From the NCBI RefSeq assembly GCF_029909975.1, contig NZ_CP094516.1, forward strand, positions 930,001 to 994,000: a stretch of 64,000 bases of DNA, read 5' to 3'. The first letter of the stretch is position 1. Every line of letters begins with the position of its first letter. Of this stretch, positions 10,187 through 20,383 are shown piece by piece. The notes beneath the pieces were generated by a model. The model searched no databases. It saw only the letters and a program-made list of their open reading frames with translations, and had not been told where the DNA came from. This stretch comes from Bradyrhizobium sp. ISRA430 (lineage in GTDB: Bacteria; Pseudomonadota; Alphaproteobacteria; Rhizobiales; Xanthobacteraceae). The position numbers were made by a program, and so were the translations under genes.

Positions 10187-10215
10187 GGCGGCGCCGTTGC
10201 GGCGCCGCCTTGCTC
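10187..10215 (+). terminator. Terminator after the aldehyde dehydrogenase gene
   Basis: A 9-bp GC-only stem (10187-10195 with 10201-10209) with loop GTTGC is followed by TTGCTCC. The T-run is poor. A 16-base direct repeat (GACAAGGACTTGATCG at 10130-10145 and 10154-10169) starts at the stop codon and lies just before it. Confidence 0.6.
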
Positions 10216-10428
10216 CAAATCGATACCTCGCACCTTGACGCGGTCTCGAATCTGGTCCGCACGCCGCGGCGATTAGATTTGTTGCCCGATCGGCGCCAAA
10301 CATTTTGCAATATTTCGGCCACGTTGCAGTGCGGCATAAATGAAAGCCGCGCCGCGGCGCCGCAGCGCTTTCGCATGCGTTTGACTTGGGTTAGAGAGGG
10401 CGAAAGTTTTCTCTGACCCGGAATTCCC

Positions 10429-11451
10429 ATGGCCGCACCCAAGAAAGCCGCCGCAAGCGCTCCACAGGACAAGACCAACGGCGGCTCGCCACCGGGATTC
10501 ACGAAGGAACAGGAGCTCAAGGCGCTCCGCGACATGCTCCTGATCCGGCGGTTCGAGGAAAAGGCTGGCCAGCTCTACGGCATGGGCGCGATTGGCGGCT
10601 TCTGCCATCTTTATATCGGCCAGGAGGCCGTGGTGGTCGGCATGCAGATGGCCCTGAAGGACGGCGATCAGGTCATCACCGGTTACCGCGATCACGGCCA
10701 CATGCTCGCCACCGGCATGGAGGCCAAGGGCGTCATGGCCGAGCTCACCGGCCGCCGCGGCGGATATTCCAAGGGCAAGGGCGGCTCCATGCACATGTTC
10801 AGCGTGGAGAAGAAGTTTTACGGCGGCCATGGCATCGTCGGCGCCCAGGTCTCGCTCGGTGCGGGGCTCGCCTTCGCCAATCACTATCGCGGCAACGACA
10901 ACGTCGCCGTCACCTATTTCGGCGATGGTGCTGCCAATCAAGGCCAGGTCTATGAGAGCTTCAACATGGCGGAGCTCTGGAAACTGCCGGTGATCTTCGT
11001 CATCGAGAACAATCGCTACGCCATGGGCACGTCGGTCTCGCGCGCCTCGGCGCAGCAGGATTTTTCCAAGCGCGGCCTGTCCTTCAACATCCCCGGTCAT
11101 CAGGTCGACGGCATGGACGTCCGCGCGGTGAAGGCCGCCGCCGACGAGGCGGTCGCCTGGTGCCGCGCCGGCAAGGGTCCGGTCATCCTGGAAATGCAGA
11201 CCTACCGCTATCGCGGCCACTCGATGTCCGATCCCGCAAAGTACCGAACGCGCGAGGAGGTCGAGAAGGTTCGCCACGACCAGGATCCGATCGAGCAGGT
11301 GCGCAACCGCCTGCTGGCGGCCAAGGTGAGCGAACAGGATCTCAAGGCGATCGACGCCGAGGTTCGCGACATCGTCAACGCCTCCGCCGACTTTGCCCAG
11401 CATGACCCCGAGCCGGATGCTTCCGAGCTCTGGACCGACGTTTACCGCTGA
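10429..11451 (+). CDS. pdhA: Pyruvate dehydrogenase E1 component, alpha subunit
   Basis: 340 residues; forms the alpha2beta2 E1 that decarboxylates pyruvate with thiamine diphosphate. The ThDP motif runs from GDGAANQG (165-172) to the double Asn (194-195, FVIENN). [15 protein letters not shown] is the loop that is phosphorylated in mitochondrial homologues. The N-terminus is Lys/Ala-rich and probably disordered. First gene of a pdhA - pdhB - DUF5076 - deaminase - pdhC - lpdA operon; the next start is 29 bp downstream. The 220 bp leader after the upstream terminator should hold the operon promoter. Confidence 0.98.
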   Translation: MAAPKKAAASAPQDKTNGGSPPGFTKEQELKALRDMLLIRRFEEKAGQLYGMGAIGGFCHLYIGQEAVVVGMQMALKDGDQVITGYRDHGHMLATGMEAKGVMAELTGRRGGYSKGKGGSMHMFSVEKKFYGGHGIVGAQVSLGAGLAFANHYRGNDNVAVTYFGDGAANQGQVYESFNMAELWKLPVIFVIENNRYAMGTSVSRASAQQDFSKRGLSFNIPGHQVDGMDVRAVKAAADEAVAWCRAGKGPVILEMQTYRYRGHSMSDPAKYRTREEVEKVRHDQDPIEQVRNRLLAAKVSEQDLKAIDAEVRDIVNASADFAQHDPEPDASELWTDVYR

Positions 11452-11480
11452 ACGCGCGCAAGCTTTCTTTTGGAGTCGAT

Positions 11481-12872
11481 ATGCCAATTCAAGTGCTGAT
11501 GCCCGCGCTCTCGCCCACGATGGAAAAGGGCAACCTCGCCAAATGGCTGAAAAAAGAGGGCGAGCAGATCAAGTCGGGTGATGTGATCGCCGAGATCGAG
11601 ACCGACAAGGCGACCATGGAGGTCGAGGCGACCGACGAGGGGACGCTTGGCCAGATCCTGATCCCCGAAGGCACCGCCGACGTTGCCGTGAACACGCCGA
11701 TCGCGACGATCCTTGCCGACGGCGAGAGCGCCGCTGATCTTGCCAAGGCACCGGCGCCCGCCAAGCAGGAGAAGGCCGCGGAAGCGCCGCCTGCCGCAGC
11801 GAAGGCCGAGGCGCCGCAGCCGAAGCCCGCTGCGCCCTCCGCGCCGCGGGCCGTCGCCGAGCCCGATCCGGAAGTGCCCGCCGGCACCGAAATGGTGACG
11901 CAGACCATCCGCGAAGCCCTGCGCGATGCCATGGCCGAGGAGATGCGCCGCGACGCCGACGTCTTCGTGATGGGCGAAGAGGTCGCCGAATATCAGGGCG
12001 CCTACAAGGTCACCCAGGGCCTGCTCCAGGAATTCGGCGCGAGGCGCGTGATCGACACCCCGATCACCGAGCACGGCTTTGCCGGTGTCGGCATCGGCGC
12101 CGCGATGGCCGGGCTGAAGCCGGTCGTCGAGTTCATGACCTTCAACTTCGCCATGCAGGCGATGGACCAGATCATCAACTCCGCCGCCAAGACGCTCTAT
12201 ATGTCCGGCGGCCAGATGGGCTGCTCGATCGTGTTCCGCGGACCCAACGGCGCGGCCGCCCGCGTCGCCGCGCAGCACAGCCAGGATTACTCCGCCTGGT
12301 ACTCGCACATTCCAGGCCTGAAGGTGGTCGCGCCTTATTCGGCGGCCGACGCCAAGGGTCTGCTCAAGGCCGCGATCCGCGATCCCAATCCGGTGATCTT
12401 CCTCGAGAACGAGGTGCTCTACGGCCATACCGGTGAGGTGCCGAAGCTCGACGACTACGTGATCCCGATCGGCAAGGCGCGAATCGTGCGCTCGGGCGGC
12501 CACGTCACCATCATCTCCTGGTCGAACGGCATGACCTACGCGCTCAAGGCCGCCGACGAGCTTGCCAAGGACGGCATCGAGGCCGAGGTCATCGATCTGC
12601 GCACGCTGCGGCCGATGGACACCGAGACCATCGTCAACTCGGTCAAGAAGACCGGCCGGGCGGTCACGGTGGAGGAGGGCTGGGCGCAAAGCGGCGTTGG
12701 CGCCGAGATCGCCGCCCGCATCATGGAGCACGCTTTCGACTATCTCGACGCGCCGGTGACGCGCGTCTCCGGCAAGGATGTGCCGATGCCCTATGCCGCG
12801 AACCTGGAGAAGCTTGCGCTGCCCTCGGCGGCTGAAGTGGTCGAGGCCGCCAAAGCGGTCTGCTACAGGTAG
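11481..12872 (+). CDS. pdhB: Pyruvate dehydrogenase E1 beta subunit with N-terminal lipoyl domain
   Basis: 463 residues. An intact lipoyl domain (about 1-80) carries the lipoylated lysine K43 in [13 protein letters not shown]. An Ala/Pro linker (about 85-130) joins it to the transketolase-type E1 beta domain (about 140-463), with [20 protein letters not shown] and the C-terminal swivel [15 protein letters not shown] lipoyl-E1beta fusion is usual in alphaproteobacteria, unlike enterics. The lipoyl domain is nearly identical at its start to that of pdhC ([20 protein letters not shown]), suggesting an internal duplication. Partner of PdhA. Confidence 0.98.
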   Translation: MPIQVLMPALSPTMEKGNLAKWLKKEGEQIKSGDVIAEIETDKATMEVEATDEGTLGQILIPEGTADVAVNTPIATILADGESAADLAKAPAPAKQEKAAEAPPAAAKAEAPQPKPAAPSAPRAVAEPDPEVPAGTEMVTQTIREALRDAMAEEMRRDADVFVMGEEVAEYQGAYKVTQGLLQEFGARRVIDTPITEHGFAGVGIGAAMAGLKPVVEFMTFNFAMQAMDQIINSAAKTLYMSGGQMGCSIVFRGPNGAAARVAAQHSQDYSAWYSHIPGLKVVAPYSAADAKGLLKAAIRDPNPVIFLENEVLYGHTGEVPKLDDYVIPIGKARIVRSGGHVTIISWSNGMTYALKAADELAKDGIEAEVIDLRTLRPMDTETIVNSVKKTGRAVTVEEGWAQSGVGAEIAARIMEHAFDYLDAPVTRVSGKDVPMPYAANLEKLALPSAAEVVEAAKAVCYR

Positions 12873-12875
12873 ACC

Positions 12876-13181
12876 ATGGCGGGCCCGAAGGAGCAGCCAT
12901 TACCGCCCGACGTTATCGCCCGCGAGGACGCGGTCGAGATCCTGCGCGTGTTCGTGCTGGAGGGCGGGCTGTCGATGGCATTCCAGCGCGCCTTCGAAGA
13001 GCCCGACATGTGGGGTCTTTTGCTGGTCGATCTCGCCCGCCACGCCGCACGCGCCTATGCCCGCGAGAGCGAGTACACCGAAGAAGAGGCGCTGGGCCGG
13101 ATCCTCGACATGTTCCAGGCCGAGATCGACCGGCCGACTGACATGGGCGCCACCACGCCGCGCGGACAGAAGGGGCACTGA
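12876..13181 (+). CDS. DUF5076 protein in the pdh operon
   Basis: 101 residues, acidic, no signal or membrane helix. The sequence EDAVEILRVFVLEGGLSMAF followed by WGLLLVDLARHAARAYA matches the DUF5076 family as I know it. It starts 3 bases after the pdhB stop and is followed 2 bases later by the deaminase, so it is firmly inside the operon. No biochemical role is established; its conserved place suggests something tied to the complex or its expression. No metal-binding or catalytic motif can be seen. Confidence 0.8.
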   Translation: MAGPKEQPLPPDVIAREDAVEILRVFVLEGGLSMAFQRAFEEPDMWGLLLVDLARHAARAYARESEYTEEEALGRILDMFQAEIDRPTDMGATTPRGQKGH

Positions 13182-13183
13182 GC

Positions 13184-13636
13184 GTGGCGGTCGAATCCCA
13201 TCACTATGATTTCATGCTGGAGGCGATCCGCGAGGCGGAGGCTTCGATCGCGCAGGGCGGCCTGCCGATCGGTGCCGTGCTGACACGCGACAAGAAGATC
13301 ATTGCCCGCGGCCACAACAACCGTGTGCAGGAAAAGAACGTCATCCTGCACGGCGAGATGAGCTGCCTGCGCGACGCCGGCGTGATCTCGTTTCACGACA
13401 CCGTCATGTACACCACGCTGTCGCCATGCTCGATGTGCGCCGGCGCGCTTGGCCTGTTCAAGGTCTCGCTGGTGGTGATCGGGGAGTCCGTCACGTTTCC
13501 CGGCTCCAAGGACATTCTCGACAAGTTCGCCATCCCCTGGATCGATCTTGCCGACGACCGCTCCATCACCATGATGAAGACGTGGCGTTCCAATCCCGCC
13601 AATGAGCGCCTGTGGCAGGGCGACATCGGCAACTAA
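13184..13636 (+). CDS. Cytosine deaminase-like nucleoside deaminase (yeast Fcy1 type)
   Basis: 150 residues of the CDA/dCMP deaminase fold. Zinc ligands are His56 in LHGEMSCLRDAG (Glu58 the proton shuttle) and Cys82/Cys85 in YTTLSPCSMCAGA. The HGE rather than HAE motif, PIGAVL, ARGHNNRVQ, IGESVTF and the C-terminal QGDIGN ending all recall Saccharomyces cytosine deaminase Fcy1 more than TadA. It would deaminate cytosine to uracil for pyrimidine salvage; guanine or another base remains possible. GTG start at 13184 overlaps GAGC after the DUF5076 stop. Translationally linked within the pdh operon. Confidence 0.85.
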   Translation: MAVESHHYDFMLEAIREAEASIAQGGLPIGAVLTRDKKIIARGHNNRVQEKNVILHGEMSCLRDAGVISFHDTVMYTTLSPCSMCAGALGLFKVSLVVIGESVTFPGSKDILDKFAIPWIDLADDRSITMMKTWRSNPANERLWQGDIGN

Positions 13637-13697
13637 ACCTGGTCTGTTCGTCTTCCTGTGGAGGACGACGTTTTGAGAAGTTCTTCGTGAGGTCAGC

Positions 13698-15056
13698 ATG
13701 CCCATCAACATCCTGATGCCAGCTCTCTCGCCGACGATGGAGAAGGGCAACCTCGCCAAGTGGCTGAAGAAAGAGGGCGACAAGGTCAAATCGGGCGACG
13801 TCATCGCCGAGATCGAGACCGACAAGGCCACCATGGAGGTCGAGGCCATCGACGAGGGCACGATTGCCAAAATCCTTGTGCCCGAAGGCACCCAGGACGT
13901 CGCGGTCAACGACGTCATCGCAGTTCTCGCCGGGGAAGGCGAGGACGTGAAGGCCGCGAGCGCGGGCGCTGCGAAGCCCAGCGCCTCGGCCGTACCGCCC
14001 AAGGCACCTGAGAAGGCCGCCGAAGCACCGGCTCCCGCGCCTGCGCCCGCTGCGCCGAAGGCTGCACCGCCCGCCGCTTCGCCGGCGCCGCAGGCCGCAA
14101 CACCCGCCGTGCAGGGCAACGGCCAGGGCGGCCGCGTGTTCTCGTCACCGTTGGCGCGCCGGCTTGCCAAGGACGCCGGCATCGAGATTGCGATGGTGAC
14201 GGGCACTGGCCCGCACGGACGCGTAGTCGCGCGCGATGTCGAACAGGCCAAGTCCGGCAAGGGCCTGAAGGCGCCCGGAGCCGCGCCGTCCGCCGGTCCC
14301 GCAATCGCGCCAACCATGTCGGACAAGCAGATCCTGGCGTTGTTCGAGCCCGGCTCCTACGACATCGTCCCGCATGACGGCATGCGCCGCACCATCGCGC
14401 AGCGCCTGACCGCATCGGTGCAGCAGGTCCCGCACTTCTACCTCACCATCGACTGCGACATCGGCAAGCTGCTCGTCGCGCGCGAGGAGATCAACGCGGC
14501 CGCTCCAAAGGACAAGGAGAAGAAGCCGCTCTACAAGATCTCGGTCAACGACTTCGTCATCAAGGCGATGGCGGTCGCGCTGCAGAAGATCCCGAACTGC
14601 AATGTGAGCTGGACCGAGTCCGGCATGGTCAAGCATCACCATTCCGACGTCGGCGTCGCCGTGGCGATGCCCGGCGGCCTGATCACGCCGATCATTCGCA
14701 AGGCGGAGACCAAGACACTCTCGACCATCTCCAACGAGATGAAGGATTTTGCGGCGCGGGCCCGCTCACGCAAGCTGAAGCCCGAGGAGTACCAGGGCGG
14801 CACCACGGCCGTGTCCAACCTCGGCATGTACGGCATCAACCACTTCACCGCTGTGATCAACCCGCCGCACGCGACCATCCTCGCGGTCGGCACCTCGGAA
14901 GAGCGCCCCGTGGTCCGTGGCGGCAAGATCGAGATCGCGCAGATGATGAGCGTGACCTTGTCGTGCGATCACCGTGCCATCGACGGCGCGCTCGGCGCCG
15001 AGCTGATCGGCGCCTTCAAGCAGCTCATCGAAAACCCCGTCATGATGATGGTGTGA
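13698..15056 (+). CDS. pdhC: Dihydrolipoamide acetyltransferase, E2 of pyruvate dehydrogenase
   Basis: 452 residues; the core of the complex, moving the acetyl group from lipoate to CoA. One lipoyl domain with K43 ([13 protein letters not shown]), an Ala/Pro linker (about 95-140), a peripheral subunit-binding domain (about 147-185, SSPLARRLAKDAGIE, GPHGRVVARDVE) and a CAT-fold catalytic domain. The active-site motif DHRAIDG is at 424-430 (His425, Asp429). Separated from the deaminase by 61 bp and from lpdA by a repeat-containing 179 bp spacer. Confidence 0.98.
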   Translation: MPINILMPALSPTMEKGNLAKWLKKEGDKVKSGDVIAEIETDKATMEVEAIDEGTIAKILVPEGTQDVAVNDVIAVLAGEGEDVKAASAGAAKPSASAVPPKAPEKAAEAPAPAPAPAAPKAAPPAASPAPQAATPAVQGNGQGGRVFSSPLARRLAKDAGIEIAMVTGTGPHGRVVARDVEQAKSGKGLKAPGAAPSAGPAIAPTMSDKQILALFEPGSYDIVPHDGMRRTIAQRLTASVQQVPHFYLTIDCDIGKLLVAREEINAAAPKDKEKKPLYKISVNDFVIKAMAVALQKIPNCNVSWTESGMVKHHHSDVGVAVAMPGGLITPIIRKAETKTLSTISNEMKDFAARARSRKLKPEEYQGGTTAVSNLGMYGINHFTAVINPPHATILAVGTSEERPVVRGGKIEIAQMMSVTLSCDHRAIDGALGAELIGAFKQLIENPVMMMV

Positions 15057-15075
15057 CGACGAAAGCATCCGCGTC

Positions 15076-15191
15076 GTCATTGCGAGCCATCGGTTCTGCG
15101 TAAAGCGCAGCCCGATGGCAGGCTCCGCGAAGCAGTCCAGGGCGCTACCGGCAGGCTGGATTGCTTCGTCGCAAGAGCTCCTCGCAATGAC
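15076..15191. repeat. Mirrored intergenic repeat, family 2 (GTCATTGCGAG type), copy 1
   Basis: Opens with GTCATTGCGAG and closes with CTCGCAATGAC; internal halves CCGCGAAGCAGTCCAG and CTGGATTGCTTCG are imperfectly complementary. It occupies the pdhC-lpdA spacer, so an operon mRNA would carry it as a hairpin. Same family as the perfect copy at 40923-41000. Confidence 0.85.
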
Positions 15192-15235
15192 GGTCTCGAA
15201 CATTCAGGCCGGTCGAACGGGAACGAGCGTACAGC

Positions 15236-16657
15236 ATGGCCGATACATCCTTCGACGTCATCATCATCGGCTCCGGCCCCGGCGGCTACGTCACCGCGAT
15301 CCGTGCCGCGCAACTCGGCTTCAAGACCGCGATCGTCGAGAAGTCCTATCTCGGCGGCATCTGCCTGAACTGGGGCTGCATTCCGACGAAAGCGCTGCTG
15401 CGCTCGGCCGAGATCTATCATTACATGCAGCACGCCAAGGACTACGGCCTGTCGGCGGAGAAAGTCTCGTTCGATGCGAAAGCCGTGGTGCAGCGCTCGC
15501 GCGGCGTCTCGAGCCGGCTGAACGACGGCGTCGGCTTCCTGATGAAGAAGAACAAGGTGAGCGTCATCTGGGGCGCCGCCTCGATCGATGCGCCGGGCAA
15601 GATCACCGTGAAGAAGTCCGACGTCGAGGCACCGAAGGGCGCGCTCGGCGAGGGGGCCTATCAGGCCAAGCACATCATCGTCGCGACCGGGGCGCGGCCG
15701 CGCGTGCTGCCCGGGCTCGAGCCGGACAAGAAGCTGGTCTGGACCTATTTCGAGGCGATGGTGCCGGAGCGGATTCCGAAGTCGCTCCTCGTCGTCGGCT
15801 CCGGCGCAATCGGCATCGAGTTCGCTTCCTTCTTCCACACCATGGGCTCCAATGTGACCGTGGTCGAGGTGCTGCCGCAGATCTTGCCCGTCGAGGACGC
15901 AGAGATCGCAGGCCTTGCGCGAAAGCGTTTCGAGAAGCAGGGCATCAAGATCATGTCCTCGACCAAGGTGACCAAGCTCGAGAAGAAGGCCGACAGCGTC
16001 GTTGCGACCATCGACGACGGCAAGGGCAAGCCGGTCACCACCGAGTTCGAGCGTGTGATCTCGGCGGTCGGCGTCGTCGGCAACATCGAGAATCTTGGGC
16101 TCGAAAAGCTCGGCGTCAAAACCGACCGCGGCTGTATCGTGATCGACGGCTACGGCAAGACCAACGTTCCCGGCATCTACGCCATCGGCGACGTTTCCGG
16201 GCCGCCGATGTTGGCCCACAAGGCCGAGCATGAGGGCGTGATCTGCGTCGAGGCGATCAAGGGCTTGCATCCGCACGCCATGGAAAAGAACATGATCCCG
16301 GGCTGCACCTATTGCCATCCGCAGGTCGCTTCCGTCGGCCTGACCGAAGCCAAGGCCAAGGAGAATGGCCGCGAGATCCGAGTCGGCCGCTTCCCCTTCG
16401 TCGGCAACGGCAAGGCGATCGCGCTCGGCGAGGACCAGGGGCTGGTCAAGGTCATCTTCGACAAGAAGACCGGCCAGCTCCTCGGTGCGCACATGATCGG
16501 CGCTGAGGTCACCGAGCTGATCCAGGGCTACGTGGTCGCCATGAACCTGGAGACGACGGAAGAGGAACTGATGCACACGGTCTTCCCGCATCCGACGCTA
16601 TCGGAGATGATGAAGGAAGCCGTGCTGGATGCCTACGGGCGGGTGCTGAATATTTGA
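15236..16657 (+). CDS. lpdA: Dihydrolipoamide dehydrogenase, E3
   Basis: 473 residues; FAD flavoprotein reoxidising dihydrolipoamide with NAD+. FAD-binding GSGPGG (12-17), redox-active Cys43 and Cys48 in GGICLNWGCIPTKALL, a second Rossmann motif VVGSGAIGIEFASF, and the C-terminal His452/Glu457 pair in HPTLSEMM are all present. It belongs to the type linked to pyruvate dehydrogenase. Last gene of the pdh operon; downstream comes an intergenic repeat. Confidence 0.98.
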   Translation: MADTSFDVIIIGSGPGGYVTAIRAAQLGFKTAIVEKSYLGGICLNWGCIPTKALLRSAEIYHYMQHAKDYGLSAEKVSFDAKAVVQRSRGVSSRLNDGVGFLMKKNKVSVIWGAASIDAPGKITVKKSDVEAPKGALGEGAYQAKHIIVATGARPRVLPGLEPDKKLVWTYFEAMVPERIPKSLLVVGSGAIGIEFASFFHTMGSNVTVVEVLPQILPVEDAEIAGLARKRFEKQGIKIMSSTKVTKLEKKADSVVATIDDGKGKPVTTEFERVISAVGVVGNIENLGLEKLGVKTDRGCIVIDGYGKTNVPGIYAIGDVSGPPMLAHKAEHEGVICVEAIKGLHPHAMEKNMIPGCTYCHPQVASVGLTEAKAKENGREIRVGRFPFVGNGKAIALGEDQGLVKVIFDKKTGQLLGAHMIGAEVTELIQGYVVAMNLETTEEELMHTVFPHPTLSEMMKEAVLDAYGRVLNI

Positions 16658-16696
16658 TCGGGCTGAAGATCCGCGTCGCGCGGCGATAGCAGTCCC

Positions 16697-16826
16697 GTCA
16701 TCCTGAGGTGCGAGCTGCGCAGTGCATCGCAACGCGCTGGGCGCCTCGAAGGATGAACGGCCAGGATTCCGCAGGCGGGCCGTCGGCCTTCGAGGCCTCA
16801 GCTTCGCTCCGGCACCTCAGGGTGAC
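16697..16826. repeat. Mirrored intergenic repeat, family 1 relative
   Basis: Starts GTCATCCTGAGGTGCGAGC and ends CACCTCAGGGTGAC, with inner halves GGCGCCTCGAAGGATGA and GGCCTTCGAGGCC. A REP-like composite palindrome between lpdA and the threonine-synthase-like gene. It may cap the pdh operon transcript, although no T-run is present. Confidence 0.8.
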
Positions 16827-16870
16827 GGATTGAGTAGGGAATAGACCAGAACAAGAAGAGGGACGAACCC

Positions 16871-18112
<1,242 letters not shown>

Positions 18113-18127
18113 CGCGGGACCAAGCGG

Positions 18128-18152
18128 CCGGAGCGCGACGAACGCGCTCCGG
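18128..18152 (+). terminator. Strong hairpin after the threonine-synthase-like gene, possible terminator
   Basis: CCGGAGCGCG and CGCGCTCCGG pair perfectly (10 bp) around ACGAA, 16 bp after the stop. No U-tract follows (CGCGGCAATACG), so intrinsic termination is uncertain. Confidence 0.4.
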
Positions 18153-18236
18153 CGCGGCAATACGTCACGAATGATCCCTCTTCCCCTACGCGGGGAGAGG
18201 ACAAAAAATAAGAATGACATTGCTGGGGAGACGACA

Positions 18237-19208
18237 ATGAAGAAGGCCGTCTGGGCCGGGCTGATCGGCATTCTCGCGTTGACGGGCGTTGCGCGTGCCG
18301 ACGATTTTCCCTCACACCCCATCACCATCATCGTGCCGTTCGCGGCCGGCGGCCCCTCGGACGCGATGGCGCGGGTGCTTGCCGAGCGGATGCGGGTGAC
18401 GCTCGGACAGGCCGTGGTGATCGAGAACGTCACCGGGGCCGGCGGCTCGATCGGCGTCGGCCGTGCCGTGCATTCGCCGCCCGACGGCTACACCATCTCC
18501 TTCGGCCATCTCGGCACCCATGTCGCCAACGGCGCCGTCTACAAGCTCAACTACGATTTGGTTGCCGATCTCGAACCGGTGGTGTTGCTGCCGAGCAACC
18601 CGATGATCGTCGTCAGCAAAAATGCCGTGCCTGCGACCTCGCTGAAGGACCTGCTGGCCTGGCTCAAATCGCGGCCGTCACCCGCGACCGCCGGCACGGC
18701 CGGCGCGGGCTCCGGCAGCCACATAGCCGGCGTCTATTTCGAAAGCGTCACCGGCATCAAGCTGCAATACGTACCGTATCGCGGCACCGGCCCCGCCCTG
18801 AACGATCTCATCGCGGGGCAGATCGACATCATCGTCGACCAGACCTCCAACTCGATCAACCAGGTCCGCGCCGGCACCATCCGCGCCTATGCGATCAGCG
18901 ACGACAAGCGCCTGTCCTCGGCGCCGGAGATTCCGACCGCGGCAGAGGCGGGTCTTAAAGGCTTCAACATGACGCTGTGGTCGGGAATGTGGGTGCCGAA
19001 GGGCACGCCGAAGGAGATCGTGACCAAGCTCAACGCCGCGGCGGTGGAAGCGCTGAACGATCCCGCGGTGAAGAAGCAGCTTGAAAACCAGGGCCTGGAG
19101 ATGACGCCCAAGGATCAGCTCACCCCAGAAGCCCTCGGCGCACGCCAGAAAGCCGAGATCGCAAAATGGTGGCCGATCATCAAGGCCGCCAATATCAAGG
19201 TGGATTGA
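18237..19208 (+). CDS. Bug/TctC-family periplasmic solute-binding protein
   Basis: 323 residues with a Sec signal peptide (MKKAVWAGLIGILALTGVARA). The mature N-terminus DFPSHPITIIVPFAAGGPSD is the hallmark of tripartite tricarboxylate transporter receptors, as is the later YVPYRGTGPALNDLIAGQID. These bind carboxylates (citrate, aromatic acids, nicotinate) for a TctAB permease. No TctA/TctB genes are nearby, so it is an orphan receptor, which is common for Bug proteins. ATG at 18237 follows GGGGAGACGAC. Convergent with the response regulator at 19238. Confidence 0.92.
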   Translation: MKKAVWAGLIGILALTGVARADDFPSHPITIIVPFAAGGPSDAMARVLAERMRVTLGQAVVIENVTGAGGSIGVGRAVHSPPDGYTISFGHLGTHVANGAVYKLNYDLVADLEPVVLLPSNPMIVVSKNAVPATSLKDLLAWLKSRPSPATAGTAGAGSGSHIAGVYFESVTGIKLQYVPYRGTGPALNDLIAGQIDIIVDQTSNSINQVRAGTIRAYAISDDKRLSSAPEIPTAAEAGLKGFNMTLWSGMWVPKGTPKEIVTKLNAAAVEALNDPAVKKQLENQGLEMTPKDQLTPEALGARQKAEIAKWWPIIKAANIKVD

Positions 19209-19237
19209 GGCGCCTCGCCAGGGCGAGTGTGGCCGCA

Positions 19238-19624
19238 TCAGATGGCGGCGTCACCGGGCGCCGACAGCGCCGTCTCCAGACATTGAATCAGGGCGGGCGT
19301 GGAAAATGGCTTGGCGAGAAAGCAGATCGCGCCGGCTCTCAATGCGCGGTCACGCACGGCATCGTCCGGAAAGGCCGTCACGAAGATGAAGGGCGTGCGG
19401 CGGCCGAGGCCGCGCATATGCGTCAACAGATCAACGCCGCTCATGGCCGACATCTGTACATCCGCGATCACGCAGGAGGTCGTGTTGAGTTCGGCCGATT
19501 GGAGAAATTCGCGAGCGGAGCCAAAGGTGTAGACCGTGTATCCCCGCGACGTCAGGAGATTGTTCGTCGCAAGGCGGACGGATGGATCATCGTCGACGAC
19601 AGAAATGATCGAAGGGACTGACAA
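19238..19624 (-). CDS. Single-domain response regulator (CheY/FixJ-type receiver)
   Basis: 128 residues, receiver only. Acidic pocket VVDDDPS near residue 10, phosphoacceptor Asp55 in CVIADVQMS, Thr83 and Lys105 (FLAKPF) all conserved. The start is TTG at 19624, backed by a good AGGAG site 8 bases upstream. It lies 87 bp downstream of the FixJ-type regulator on the same strand, so it is probably part of the same kinase operon. A stem GCCCACT-GGAA-AGTGGGC (19668-19685) sits between them. With no output domain it may act as a phosphate sink or bind a partner. Confidence 0.9.
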   Translation of the reverse strand: MSVPSIISVVDDDPSVRLATNNLLTSRGYTVYTFGSAREFLQSAELNTTSCVIADVQMSAMSGVDLLTHMRGLGRRTPFIFVTAFPDDAVRDRALRAGAICFLAKPFSTPALIQCLETALSAPGDAAI

Positions 19625-19711
19625 GAAGATCGCTCCTGATCGGGGAGCCGCCGACCTTGGCGCAGCCGCCCACTGGAAAGTGGGCCCCCGGAGCGAACTT
19701 GAAAAGCATAC

Positions 19712-20383
19712 TTAGGTTTGCAGGTTCCCCCTGGTGCGAGAGATCCCGAGTGCCTCCGTCATTCTGACGAGATCGGCCAATGACTTCGCGCCCATCTTCC
19801 GCATGATCTGCCCGCGATAGATCTTGACGGTAATCTCCGCCAAGCCAAGCTCGGCAGCGACCTGCTTGTTCATCAGGCCGGACGCGACCAAGGTGAGGAC
19901 GTCGCGCTGGCGCACTGTCAGGCTTTCGAAGCGGGACCGCACGCCCGAGACCGACTTCTCCGCATCGCGCCGCTTGCGATCCCGTTCGATCGCAGCCTGC
20001 ACCGCATCCAGCATGTCCTGGTCGCGCACCGGCTTGGTCAGAAAATCGACCGCGCCGCTTTTCATCGCCCTGACGGTCATTGGAATATCGCCATGGCCGG
20101 TGATGAAGATGATGGGCGTGTGAATATTGGCCTTGGCGAGGTCCGCCTGGAGGTCGAGGCCGCTTGAGCCCGGTAGGCGGATGTCGAGCACGAGGCAGCT
20201 CGGCACCGCCGGCGGTTTGGCGTCCATGATCTCGGCCGCCGAGCCGAAGGCCTCGACCTTGAGGCCGACCGATTGAAAGAGATTGGTGAGTGCGCGACGC
20301 ATCGACGGATCGTCGTCGACAATCAGGACGATCGGACCATCGGCGCTCGCCTGCGTCTGGGTCGGCTTGGGGTGGTCGATCAC
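19712..20383 (-). CDS. FixJ/NarL-type response regulator with LuxR HTH
   Basis: 223 residues. Receiver at about 16-130 with phosphoacceptor Asp67 ([10 protein letters not shown]) and TKP lysine motif; LuxR-type HTH at about 158-210 ([40 protein letters not shown]). A GTG start at 20383 overlaps the kinase stop in a GTGA junction, so the two are translationally coupled and should form one signalling pair. An upstream ATG would put more than 60 residues inside the kinase gene and is rejected. Targets unknown. Confidence 0.92.
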   Translation of the reverse strand: MIDHPKPTQTQASADGPIVLIVDDDPSMRRALTNLFQSVGLKVEAFGSAAEIMDAKPPAVPSCLVLDIRLPGSSGLDLQADLAKANIHTPIIFITGHGDIPMTVRAMKSGAVDFLTKPVRDQDMLDAVQAAIERDRKRRDAEKSVSGVRSRFESLTVRQRDVLTLVASGLMNKQVAAELGLAEITVKIYRGQIMRKMGAKSLADLVRMTEALGISRTRGNLQT

